A DNA stretch of 64,000 bases from Paenibacillus_E sp042676385. Its GTDB lineage: Bacteria > Bacillota > Bacilli > Paenibacillales > NBRC-103111. The stretch is taken from the NCBI RefSeq assembly GCF_042676385.1, contig NZ_JBHTHA010000014.1, forward strand, positions 62,001-126,000, written 5' to 3'. The notes below the pieces were generated by a model, which was not told where the DNA came from, ran no database searches, and saw only the letters and a program-made list of their open reading frames with translations. This document shows, piece by piece, positions 16,419 to 24,706 of this stretch; positions within the stretch are counted from its first letter, which is position 1; every line of letters starts with the position of its first letter. Made by a program: the position numbers and the translations under genes.

Positions 16419-16666
16419 ATGTGGAGGTTGTGTAAACAAGAACATATTTTGTGGGCAGATGTGATTACACTTATATATCCAAAAACTGTAACCTCAAAGA
16501 AAGGCTTAATCATTAATACACACGGTACCCCGAAGGAAATTTATGATTCAATAGGGATGACGGAATCATTAAAGAAAACCTCGGATACAGGAATTTTTGA
16601 TTAGATGATGATACAAGAAAAGGTATGTTATCAGAGGTTAAAGAAGAAATTAATACGCTATTCTAA
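16419..16666 (+). pseudogene. Short unrecognised gene, apparently frameshifted
   Basis: An ATG-initiated frame of 61 codons (with HGTPKEIYDSIGMTESLKK) ends in TAG, but a shifted frame directly continues with protein-like sequence (LDDDTRKGMLSEVKEEINTLF) to a stop at 16664-16666, just before a terminator. This looks like an ~80-residue gene with one small indel near 16600. I cannot name the family. No strong ribosome site is seen before the ATG. Confidence 0.35.
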
Positions 16667-16670
16667 GTAA

Positions 16671-16702
16671 AAGCCCATGACTGCACCCAAGGTCATGGGC
16701 TT
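16671..16702 (+). terminator. Hairpin terminator after the frameshifted small gene
   Basis: AAGCCCATGAC (16671-16681) and its exact complement (16692-16702) form an 11-base-pair stem with a 10-base loop. The downstream T run is short (TTT within the stem end). Confidence 0.65.
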
Positions 16703-16929
16703 TCGTTATCATCTAGTAGGAGCAAAGCGAAGAGACGGATTGATTTGGCTTATCATAGTAGATCGTTTGTATGGGAAAACCCGCCGCCAAAGGCGTTTTT
16801 TTTGTGAATTTTGCGGGGGCACGCATTTTTTTTGCGCGTTTGAGGTTCGTATTCAGGTGTATGATCGAAACATTAATCAATACGGTACTGGGGTATTGTA
16901 GAAAAAATTACAAGGAGGAAAAAAAGGAA

Positions 16930-18297
16930 ATGAAAAAGTTATTCCTACGTTTAGCTGTTTATGTATTGATTTTCGTTGTGTTTGTGGGGGGGATCGGGTT
17001 CTATGGTTTTAATCGTCATCAAAAAGATTTTTACTTAAACGTCCGCCATGAGCCGGTTCCTACACTACAAGGAGTGAATATACCTCAATACAATCCCAAT
17101 AAACCTACAGTAGCAGTCGTATTAGCGGATTCAATGATACCGACGGAAGATTTTGATTTTCTTATTCCTTACACACTGTTGTCGATGACAGATGCTTATA
17201 ATGTATACGCCGTTGCACCGGACAAAAACGTGAAGTCCTTATCAGGCGGACTAGATGTAATACCACATTACTCTTATAAAGAACTGGATGACCTATTGAA
17301 TAAAAGCCCTGATATTATTGTGGTCCCTTATATGCCTATAGTAAATGAACAGAAATATCAACCAACTCGCGAATGGATTCAAAAACATTCCAGCAATAAA
17401 TCCACTACTTTCTTAAGTATTTGTGGTGGGGCACTCAATCTTGCCGATACAGGGTTATTAAAAGGGAAATCAGCCACTTCACACTGGCAATGGATACCTA
17501 TATTTTTGAAGCAATATCCTGATACACATTGGAAAGAGGATGTGCGTTATGTTCACGAAGGAAATACCTTAACTTCAGCCGGTCAAAGCGCAGGTATAGA
17601 TGCAGTGCTTCACCTGATATCTCAGCAACTAGGAGAACCCATGGCTGCAAAAATATCTAAGGAAATTAGTTATCCTTCTTACCAATTCGTTCAAAATCCA
17701 AAGGTAGACAACCCTTTTCACATGGATATCAAATTTGCAACCTATTGGCTAAATCTTGGATTCCATTGGAGTAAGAAACAGATGGGGGTACTTCTGTATA
17801 ACAACATGGATGAAATATCTCTATCTTCTATATTTGATTCTTATGGAGACACAGGAACGACAAGAGTCTTGACCGTTTCCAGTTCGGATGCACCAATTTC
17901 TACAAAACATCATCTTCATATACTGGCCAGGTATCAAATATCGAATGCTCCAAAGTTGGATAAAATGATCATCCCAGGTGGCGACGCAAAATCACTAGCC
18001 GCAGCAGAGATAAGACTTTGGAACGAAAAGGGAAAAGCGAAAGAGACCCTCCTTATTCATAGTGATTCACCTAACAGATATGCATTCGAAGCGCCATTGG
18101 AAGACCTAGCTAAACAAGAAGACCTTATAACTGCCAAGCATGCTGTAAAACGATTTGAATATCGTGCAGAAGGTATCCATCTTGCAGGCAAACCGCTGCC
18201 ACTTGGAACATACAGCAATATGCTGTTAACCGGTTTACTGGCTTTGTTGGCAGCTTTCTATATAGACAGACGATTCATTAACAAATCCATTCGATAA
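16930..18297 (+). CDS. Membrane-anchored DJ-1/PfpI (class I glutamine amidotransferase-like) protein
   Basis: 455 residues from the ATG after AAGGAGGAAAAAAAGG; the longer upstream frame is unlikely because it runs through low-complexity sequence. An N-terminal membrane helix (around 5-26) and a C-terminal one (around 428-447) bracket a DJ-1/PfpI-type domain. The nucleophile-elbow equivalent is SICGGALNLADTGLLKGKSATSHW-like, with the Cys at about residue 160 and the His of ATSHW, as in the amidotransferase-like domain of AraC-type regulators. A second half (around 270-420) repeats a related fold weakly. Function is unknown. The MFS gene follows by 17 bases, so they are probably co-transcribed. 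Confidence 0.8.
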   Translation: MKKLFLRLAVYVLIFVVFVGGIGFYGFNRHQKDFYLNVRHEPVPTLQGVNIPQYNPNKPTVAVVLADSMIPTEDFDFLIPYTLLSMTDAYNVYAVAPDKNVKSLSGGLDVIPHYSYKELDDLLNKSPDIIVVPYMPIVNEQKYQPTREWIQKHSSNKSTTFLSICGGALNLADTGLLKGKSATSHWQWIPIFLKQYPDTHWKEDVRYVHEGNTLTSAGQSAGIDAVLHLISQQLGEPMAAKISKEISYPSYQFVQNPKVDNPFHMDIKFATYWLNLGFHWSKKQMGVLLYNNMDEISLSSIFDSYGDTGTTRVLTVSSSDAPISTKHHLHILARYQISNAPKLDKMIIPGGDAKSLAAAEIRLWNEKGKAKETLLIHSDSPNRYAFEAPLEDLAKQEDLITAKHAVKRFEYRAEGIHLAGKPLPLGTYSNMLLTGLLALLAAFYIDRRFINKSIR

Positions 18298-18314
18298 GAA
18301 AGGTGTAGTTGTCC

Positions 18315-19574
18315 ATGTCACATGCAGAAGCTTCATCCGTTCCAGACAAACACTCGTTTTTTTCAAATCGCTTCATTCGTTCCATTCTGCTCTCCGCCGT
18401 GTTTCTACAGCTCGGCATCTGGGTTCGTAATTTTGCGATCCTGCTCTTTGTAACGGAACAGACGGATAAAGATCCAATCGCCATTTCGCTCATATCCGTC
18501 GCCGAATTCGCGCCGATTTTCATCTTTTCCTTCGTCGGGGGCGCGTTCGCAGACCGTTGGAAGCCCAAACGCACCATGGTGTGGTGCGATCTTCTGAGCG
18601 CAGCTTCCGTGTTCATAGTCTTGCTTGCCCTGATTTACGGCGGATGGCAAGCCATCTTTTTCGCGACGCTGGTTTCGTCGATTCTATCTCAGTTCTCGCA
18701 GCCGGCCGGCTTGAAGCTGTTCAAGCTCCACGTACCGGAATCCCAGATACAGATGGGAATGTCGATGTATCAGACCATTCAGGCCGTATTCATGATTCTG
18801 GGTCCGATGCTGGGCACTCTCGTGTTTTTCCGCTTCGGCATCGAGACGGCAGTCTTTATGATAGGCATTTGCTTTCTGATCTCTGCTGCAGTTCTAACAA
18901 CCCTGCCGCAAGATCGGAACACTCAGCCAGCTCAGCCGGCTGGACTTGTGCAGGATATCAAATCAGGTTTGCATTATGTAATTGCGAACAAAGTTTTTCT
19001 TTATATGGGCAGCTTCTTTCTGGCTGCGGGTCTGGCCCTCGGTTTGATTAATCCGCTCGGCATCTTTGTGGTAACCGAACACCTGGGCTTAACGGCAGAG
19101 CATTTACAGTGGTTTACGGCAATAAATGGAATCGGCATGATTCTCGGTGGTATGCTTGTTATGGGGCTATCCAAGCGCATGCCGCCCCGAGCCATGCTAC
19201 TGGTGGGATTCATCTTCAACAGCGTGTCGGTGGCTGTCATCGGCTCGACCAACTCAAGTGGGCTTGCGCTAGTAGCACAATTCTGTTCCGGACTCATGGT
19301 GCCATTCATACATATCGCCTGTCAGACCTTGATCATGAGTCATGCGGAGGAAGCCTTCGTTGGTAGGGTCAGCGGGATTCTGAACCCGCTCTTTATAGGG
19401 GGAATGGTTCTTAACATGAGCATCGTAGGCATGCTGAAAACGAGCCTTCCGTTGACCGTTCTCTATTGGATTGCAGCAGGCTTGTTCCTGATAGGAGCGG
19501 TCGGCGTCCTGCCGCTGCTGCGGCATAAAGCATCCGCCCGTAACGCTGCCTCAGCAGCAGGTTTCCATCATTGA
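18315..19574 (+). CDS. MFS transporter (drug/multidrug exporter type)
   Basis: A 419-residue major facilitator with about twelve hydrophobic helices in two halves. The loop 2-3 motif appears as GGAFADRWKPKRTMVWCDLL (around 75-94), the usual GxxxDRxxRR signature. A Leu/Gly-rich LINPLGIFVVTEHLGL loop occurs mid-protein. The ATG has AGGTG about ten bases upstream; a TTG six bases earlier is less likely. It belongs to the MFS group annotated as multidrug or macrolide-type exporters, but the substrate is not predictable. It is co-oriented and close to the PfpI-like gene, and a terminator follows. Confidence 0.85.
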   Translation: MSHAEASSVPDKHSFFSNRFIRSILLSAVFLQLGIWVRNFAILLFVTEQTDKDPIAISLISVAEFAPIFIFSFVGGAFADRWKPKRTMVWCDLLSAASVFIVLLALIYGGWQAIFFATLVSSILSQFSQPAGLKLFKLHVPESQIQMGMSMYQTIQAVFMILGPMLGTLVFFRFGIETAVFMIGICFLISAAVLTTLPQDRNTQPAQPAGLVQDIKSGLHYVIANKVFLYMGSFFLAAGLALGLINPLGIFVVTEHLGLTAEHLQWFTAINGIGMILGGMLVMGLSKRMPPRAMLLVGFIFNSVSVAVIGSTNSSGLALVAQFCSGLMVPFIHIACQTLIMSHAEEAFVGRVSGILNPLFIGGMVLNMSIVGMLKTSLPLTVLYWIAAGLFLIGAVGVLPLLRHKASARNAASAAGFHH

Positions 19575-19617
19575 ATATAGATAACGCTGCTTGTTATATC
19601 TAATATCAAATAACCAA

Positions 19618-19649
19618 AAGTGAAGGTTTCCACGCCTTCGCTTTTTTTT
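19618..19649 (+). terminator. Terminator after the MFS gene
   Basis: AGTGAAGG/CCTTCGCT arms (one T-G pair) around a TTTCCACG-type loop are followed by eight T. Confidence 0.8.
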
Positions 19650-19737
19650 ATATAAAATGGATTAAGGGTATATTACATGGAACAAAATGTAAGTTCGACT
19701 CGTCAATATTTGTATGATTGAAAAGGGAGGCTATAGA

Positions 19738-20634
19738 ATGCTCAAAAAGTTAATGATATTTGCCTTTGCAGTGAGTCTCATATCAGGCTGTCAAAATATA
19801 CAAACCTTAGGTTCACCAAAAGGGAAAGAAATAAAAAATAATGCTGATGTCGTTGATATTCATGGAAATGTTTCCAACCTATACAAAATGGATGATTTTG
19901 TGAAAAGTGTGAATGCGAAAGAAAATGCTTCTATTCGTATTTCTCATTACACGATTGAAGGCGACCCAATTTATCATAATATCAAGTTCAAAGGTGGGAA
20001 ATTCGAGATTCAATACGATACTACACAAGATAATTTTGGACCAAAAAATGTAACAACATATACCTGTGAAAAGCTTGATAAAACTGAAACAAATACTGAA
20101 CTGAAATATAGCCTAAATGGTTGTTCAACCGATTCAAAAAGCGTTGATGTCTTATACATTTCTTATGACGTGTCACAGCAAGATTTATTCCAATTTCAAT
20201 TAAAATATGGTGATAATCAAGCTAATGAAATTAATACCATAGATATGAAATTGGTGAAAGACCTGAAAAATGGTCAAATGCTAGGCGTAAGCGATTTTCA
20301 ACTCAATAAAGAAGAACAACAACAGATTTATAAAAAAATGGTGTTATCCAACTTTTTAAGTGAAAAGAAATTTGCGGTATGTAAGAATAAGCCAAGTTAC
20401 TATCTAAAAGTTAAAATTAATGGTGCCGTTCGTGAATACAATTGGTCAGATTGCTTTAATGGCGATGATAACAAAATAATGACTGATTTAGCGAAAACAA
20501 TTATTGAGGTTGTAAATGCAAATCAATCTTATGCAACGCCAAATAGGACAATAATAACCAACCTTTTTATTAATCAAAATTTGCGGACATCCGCTTTTTT
20601 TTTGCGCGCCAAACCTGCTAGCATTCAATTATAA
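19738..20634 (+). CDS. Putative lipoprotein of unknown function, with suspect C terminus
   Basis: 298 residues from the ATG seven bases after GGGAGG. The N terminus is a lipoprotein signal (KKLMIFAFAVSLISGC, lipobox LISGC with Cys at about 17). The body is hydrophilic, with no recognised domain; a Cys pair-like distribution (TYTCEKL, NGCSTD, FAVCKNK, WSDCFN) suggests disulfides. The frame runs straight through a rho-independent terminator (20583-20602), so the last ~17 residues (AFFLRAKPASIQL end) are probably not native; the original stop is likely lost through a nearby frameshift. AT-rich relative to its neighbours. Confidence 0.65.
   Translation: MLKKLMIFAFAVSLISGCQNIQTLGSPKGKEIKNNADVVDIHGNVSNLYKMDDFVKSVNAKENASIRISHYTIEGDPIYHNIKFKGGKFEIQYDTTQDNFGPKNVTTYTCEKLDKTETNTELKYSLNGCSTDSKSVDVLYISYDVSQQDLFQFQLKYGDNQANEINTIDMKLVKDLKNGQMLGVSDFQLNKEEQQQIYKKMVLSNFLSEKKFAVCKNKPSYYLKVKINGAVREYNWSDCFNGDDNKIMTDLAKTIIEVVNANQSYATPNRTIITNLFINQNLRTSAFFLRAKPASIQL
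20583..20602 (+). terminator. Terminator lying inside the 3' end of the lipoprotein frame
   Basis: GCGG-ACAT-CCGC is followed by nine T. Such a signal normally sits after a stop codon; here the reading frame passes through it. Confidence 0.65.
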
Positions 20635-20692
20635 TAATCATTGAACAATGAATAATCGACGTCCTTACTAGTATAGGGAGAGAAGTGACAGA

Positions 20693-23200
20693 ATGAATCC
20701 AATACTTGGTTTAATTAGAAGTGCACAACAGTTGCTAATGAACATGCCTGATCCGATGTTTATCATCAATTTGGATAATCGAATCATCTGGGTTAATGAC
20801 GCCTTCAAATGTCGTTTTGACGATAATACTAACCAGTATATGACAGAAGAATTCGCCGGGAAGGAAAGGGAGGGTATTTGCAGCCTAACTTGTAACGATG
20901 GCTCACGACTTTCCGCCAAATATGTTTTAGTTCCAATCCAAGACGACGGAGAAGTGATTGCGCATACCGTTCTGTTAAAAGAATGTACGAGTCAAAATAC
21001 AATCGACAATGATCCCATGCAGCCTGCAGAGAAGTATCGAATTGTTGCCGAGAATACATCGGATACGATTGTTTTGGTAGATAACGAAGCCATTGTTCGC
21101 TATGTATCCCCTTCCATTAGGTCCATATTTGGTTACAATGTCGAAGAATACGAAGGTATGGACGCATTCGATGTTCTTCATCCGGAAGATAGGGAGCGTG
21201 TGCGTTTTTTACATATGGAGGCTCTACGATCAAAGTTGCCGGTGGATTTGGAATATCGGGTGCTTCATGCGCAGGGCAATACCGTTTACATTGAGGCCAA
21301 AGTAAAGCCTGTTCTGGATTGCGAGGATCAAGTGAAATATGTGGTGGCGGTAGCCAGGGATGTGACCGAAAGAAAATTGAGGGAACAATTGTTGGAGAAT
21401 ATATTGGATAATATTAACGCCGGAGTGATGTCAACCGACAAGGATTTTTCCCGTCTGAACTTCTGTTCCGACAGTATCGTGAAGATGTTTGGCATGTCCA
21501 AAACAGACATTATGGCAAGTCCCATCATTATGCATAAACACATGCACCCGGACGATGACGCTGCCCTCATGCATGAGGTGAAGCTCCAACTTGATATGGG
21601 AATACCCGTCGTTAAAACATTTCGATTGTTCCACGGTGAAGAAACCAAATGGATTAAAATGACGATCCATCCATACTTGGATTATACGGGAGCAGTCGAG
21701 CGGCTCGACGCCATTTTGATGGATGTTACCGAAAAGAAGCGTTCCGAGTTGGCACTCGAAGAAAGCGAGCAGAGGTATAAGTCTTTGTTTGAAAACAATT
21801 TGGATGGAGTATTTTCTATCGATCTGAGCGGATTTTATTTTGTCAATGCCAATCGATCTTTTGAAACCATAACCGGCATTCAATTTGACAATCTGTACGA
21901 CCGTTGCTTTATGGGATTAATTATGGATGAGGATCACGAGTTCGTGTATGAAGCTCTATTCCACGTCATCCAACAGAAAGAGTCGAGGGACATTGAATGC
22001 CGGATCATGAAGTCCAAACAAGGAGAGAAAATCGTAAGTATTACATTTGTTCCCATTTTTCTTTCCGATGAATTACATGGTATCCATGGTATCGTAAAGG
22101 ACATTACGGAACGGAAAAGAGAAGAGAGAGAGCTGATTCAAAGCGAAGAACGGTATAAAGCTCTTCAACAGAGTTTGAATCGCTTCTCTAATGACCTCGC
22201 AAACGTCATGAAGGTATCGGAACTCGAGAACAGGCTCATAGACGAGGTAAAGGCAGTACTGCATATCACCGATATATCCATTGAAGAAGTGCCTCGGGGA
22301 CAGGAACACAGTATCATCAGCAGGGGGGGCATCTGGATTAAAATCGGCGAGAAGCAGCAACCGGTCTATTTAAGGATCTCGATGAATATCCCAATGCTTA
22401 AGATCGAGGAGGAATGGCTTGAAACGGCCGTTCATTACGTCACTATTCTGTATGATAACCTTCATTTAATTGAAGATTTGATGAGACGCCTTGAGGATAT
22501 GGTAGCGAAAAATGAAACACCAAAATGGATGTTACGATTGCTGTTTAATTTATCGGAAAAGGAGAGGGCCTCGCTTTCCAGCGATTTGCATGATTCGGTG
22601 CTGCAAGATTTGATTATCTGGTATCGTAAGCTTGAATCGCTACGTTCTTCCGCTACATTCGCTAAGGAAACTCTTCTTGAGCTTAAGCAAATCGAAGAGG
22701 GGCTTTTGGATGCCATTCATCAGATTCGCATAACTTGCAATGAGCTGCGTCCCCCGTTCCTTCTTAAAATGGGGCTAGTGGAGTCATTAAAGAGTCTTTT
22801 CTCGTACACGCGAATGTTTTCCAACTATGAGATTGAATTCTCAGCCGAACAACTGGAGTATACGTTAACGGAGGAACAAATTCTGGGCGTCTATAGGATT
22901 GTTCAAGAATTACTCAACAATGCAACAAAACATTCTCAAGCAAATAAAGTAACCATGGCACTGACAAGCGAGAAAGGGAAGATTCGTTTTTCCTATTCGG
23001 ACGATGGCACAGGAATGGATTTAACCGTTTTTGAAGGTTCATTTCAGAATATGGGCATTGCAGGAATCGAAAAGAGGGTTCTTAGCTTGGAAGGGGATGT
23101 GAATTTGAAATCTGCTCCGCAACAAGGGTTTCACGTCACGATTTCACTTCCGATAACTACACAACTTAAAGGTGAGCGCTATGGAAATCTTATTGGTTGA
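20693..23200 (+). CDS. Soluble PAS-rich sensor histidine kinase (NarX/DegS-type HisKA_3)
   Basis: 835 residues without membrane helices, hence cytosolic. Four PAS or PAS-PAC units occupy residues ~10-490 (recognisable PAC ends include VVAVARDVTERKLREQLLE and GIHGIVKDITERKREEREL). A ~120-residue linker leads to the HisKA_3 dimerisation domain with the phosphorylated His in LSSDLHDSVLQDL (His about 632), then the HATPase domain with N-box QELLNNATKHS (about 738) and SDDGTGMDL. AGGGAGAG precedes the ATG. It overlaps the response regulator gene and forms a two-component pair with it. The signal is probably small-molecule or redox sensed by PAS domains. Confidence 0.92.
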   Translation: MNPILGLIRSAQQLLMNMPDPMFIINLDNRIIWVNDAFKCRFDDNTNQYMTEEFAGKEREGICSLTCNDGSRLSAKYVLVPIQDDGEVIAHTVLLKECTSQNTIDNDPMQPAEKYRIVAENTSDTIVLVDNEAIVRYVSPSIRSIFGYNVEEYEGMDAFDVLHPEDRERVRFLHMEALRSKLPVDLEYRVLHAQGNTVYIEAKVKPVLDCEDQVKYVVAVARDVTERKLREQLLENILDNINAGVMSTDKDFSRLNFCSDSIVKMFGMSKTDIMASPIIMHKHMHPDDDAALMHEVKLQLDMGIPVVKTFRLFHGEETKWIKMTIHPYLDYTGAVERLDAILMDVTEKKRSELALEESEQRYKSLFENNLDGVFSIDLSGFYFVNANRSFETITGIQFDNLYDRCFMGLIMDEDHEFVYEALFHVIQQKESRDIECRIMKSKQGEKIVSITFVPIFLSDELHGIHGIVKDITERKREERELIQSEERYKALQQSLNRFSNDLANVMKVSELENRLIDEVKAVLHITDISIEEVPRGQEHSIISRGGIWIKIGEKQQPVYLRISMNIPMLKIEEEWLETAVHYVTILYDNLHLIEDLMRRLEDMVAKNETPKWMLRLLFNLSEKERASLSSDLHDSVLQDLIIWYRKLESLRSSATFAKETLLELKQIEEGLLDAIHQIRITCNELRPPFLLKMGLVESLKSLFSYTRMFSNYEIEFSAEQLEYTLTEEQILGVYRIVQELLNNATKHSQANKVTMALTSEKGKIRFSYSDDGTGMDLTVFEGSFQNMGIAGIEKRVLSLEGDVNLKSAPQQGFHVTISLPITTQLKGERYGNLIG

Positions 23201-23828
23201 CGATCATAGATCCGTTGTAGAAGGAACAAAGATGCTGATCGAATCCGAACCGGATATGAATGTTACGATAGAGACGGATGTTTATTGTGTGCCTGATTTG
23301 GTACGCCTGAAGAAGTTCGACGTGATGCTTTTTGATTTATACATGCCGAACACCAACGGAGCCGATCTGACACGCAAAGTGCTTGACTACGTCGCGGATG
23401 CCATCATCCTCATTTATTCGGGGTTTGATATCGCCCCTCATTTTAATTTACTGATGGAATCCGGTGTTTCCGGTTTCATAGCCAAAACCTCCACGCGTGA
23501 GCAACTGATCCAAGCGATCCGCTGCGCCGCAAGGAAAGAGGCGATTATCCCTATGCGGCTGCTCAAGCAGCTAAGACGTCAAGAAATTGTGGTGCTCGGG
23601 GATACGGAAAGCGATAAAACAACAATAACACCAGAAGAAGAGAAGCTGCTTCGGGAACTCGCGAAGGGGAAGAGCAATAAGGAGATATCCACAACACTCA
23701 TGATCAGCCAGCGTTCCTTGGAGTATAGCTTAACGGAGCTGTTTCAGAAGCTGCATGTGAGCTCACGGGTTGAGGTCATAAAAAAAGCGAAAAGCTTAGG
23801 GATACTGCCAACAGAAGACCTATATTAG
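23181..23828 (+). CDS. NarL/FixJ-type response regulator
   Basis: 215 residues. The receiver domain (1-120) has the acidic pocket LLVDDH, the phospho-acceptor Asp in MLFDLYMP (about 52), and the conserved Lys in FIAKTSTREQL (about 103). A LuxR-type HTH follows (around 150-210; TPEEEKLLRELAKGKSNKE). The HTH recognition segment (MISQRSLEYSLTELFQKL) departs from the usual consensus, where Val-Lys-H-positions are common. The start is the ATG with AAAGGTGA upstream, 20 bases inside the kinase gene. A terminator follows, and a palindrome plus ABC exporter operon lie just beyond, making them possible targets. Confidence 0.92.
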   Translation: MEILLVDDHRSVVEGTKMLIESEPDMNVTIETDVYCVPDLVRLKKFDVMLFDLYMPNTNGADLTRKVLDYVADAIILIYSGFDIAPHFNLLMESGVSGFIAKTSTREQLIQAIRCAARKEAIIPMRLLKQLRRQEIVVLGDTESDKTTITPEEEKLLRELAKGKSNKEISTTLMISQRSLEYSLTELFQKLHVSSRVEVIKKAKSLGILPTEDLY

Positions 23829-23839
23829 TCATTTGGAAA

Positions 23840-23866
23840 GGCCGGTGCATACCGGTCTTTTTTTTG
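23840..23866 (+). terminator. Terminator after the two-component genes
   Basis: GGCCGGT/ACCGGTC arms (one G-T pair) with a GCAT loop are followed by nine T. Confidence 0.85.
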
Positions 23867-23902
23867 TTTTGTCCACCAATCTTGAGAGCTATTTGCGCGG
23901 AT

Positions 23903-23920
23903 ACCGCAAATATTTGCGGT
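23903..23920. promoter_or_regulatory. Perfect 18-bp palindrome upstream of the ABC exporter operon
   Basis: ACCGCAAATATTTGCGGT is fully self-complementary and is bracketed by two TTTGCGCG motifs (around 23892 and 23933). It lies about 100 bases before the ABC ATPase gene. It is a candidate binding site for the adjacent response regulator or another dimeric regulator. Confidence 0.55.
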
Positions 23921-24022
23921 CGTATATTCATCGTTTGCGCGTTAGCTGATCTCTTTCTGCATTAGAATAACTTCATATCGATCGACTAAATTATACAAAT
24001 CAATAGAAAGGATGATAGTTCG

Positions 24023-24706
24023 ATGATCAAGCTTAATAAAGTGTCCAAAGTTTTCGCCTTGGAAGCGGGGAATTACACCGCCCTGAAGGAGAACGATATT
24101 CATATCAAAAAAGGAGAATTCATTGCCATCATGGGACCTAGCGGTTCGGGAAAGAGCACGCTGCTGCAACTGATCGGAGGTCTCGACCTTCCTACCTCGG
24201 GAGATGTCACCGTCGATGGAGTTCGATTGAACGATCTGGATGAGAAACAAAGGACATTGTTTCGCAGAACGAGAGTAGGCTTCGTGTTCCAAAATTATCA
24301 ACTGCTTCCCATGATGACCGTGGCGGAGAACGTCGGCCTCTCTTTGTCTGCCAATAAGGCACCGGCGACGGAGATCGCAACGAGGGTCAATCAACTGCTG
24401 GAAGACGTCAATCTGGAGGGCAAATCGGCGCACTTCCCGTCACAGCTAAGCGGAGGACAGCAGCAGCGAGTTGCGATTGCAAGAGCCCTTGCGATGAAGC
24501 CGGGACTTATTTTAGCGGATGAGCCGACAGGAAATCTGGATCAAACGAACGGAGAGGGAGTTCTGAAGCTTTTGTCGCGTTTGAACAAGGAAGAATGCAT
24601 TACTGTCGTGATGGTGACGCATGATCGGAAAGCTGCACAAACAGCGGATCGTATCATTATGATCCGTGATGGGGAAGTCGTGCAAGATGGGGGGGACCGG
24701 CATTGA
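24023..24706 (+). CDS. ABC transporter ATP-binding protein (MacB/LolD type)
   Basis: 227 residues with all ABC motifs: Walker A GPSGSGKST (about 38-46), Q-loop FQNYQLLP, signature LSGGQQQRVAIARALA (about 138-153), Walker B LILADEPTGNLD and the H-loop VMVTHD. This belongs to the MacB/LolD/FtsE class that drives FtsX-type permeases in mechanotransmission or export rather than import. The gene has AAAGGATGATAGTTCG upstream of the ATG and overlaps the permease gene start by four bases. It is first in a three-gene operon. Confidence 0.93.
   Translation: MIKLNKVSKVFALEAGNYTALKENDIHIKKGEFIAIMGPSGSGKSTLLQLIGGLDLPTSGDVTVDGVRLNDLDEKQRTLFRRTRVGFVFQNYQLLPMMTVAENVGLSLSANKAPATEIATRVNQLLEDVNLEGKSAHFPSQLSGGQQQRVAIARALAMKPGLILADEPTGNLDQTNGEGVLKLLSRLNKEECITVVMVTHDRKAAQTADRIIMIRDGEVVQDGGDRH

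Noticed and set aside
16677..16901. 74-codon frame upstream of the PfpI-like gene
   Set aside because: Begins inside a terminator stem and passes through T-rich low-complexity DNA.
21431..21883. 150-codon minus-strand frame inside the histidine kinase
   Set aside because: Antisense to a continuous PAS domain; no independent support.
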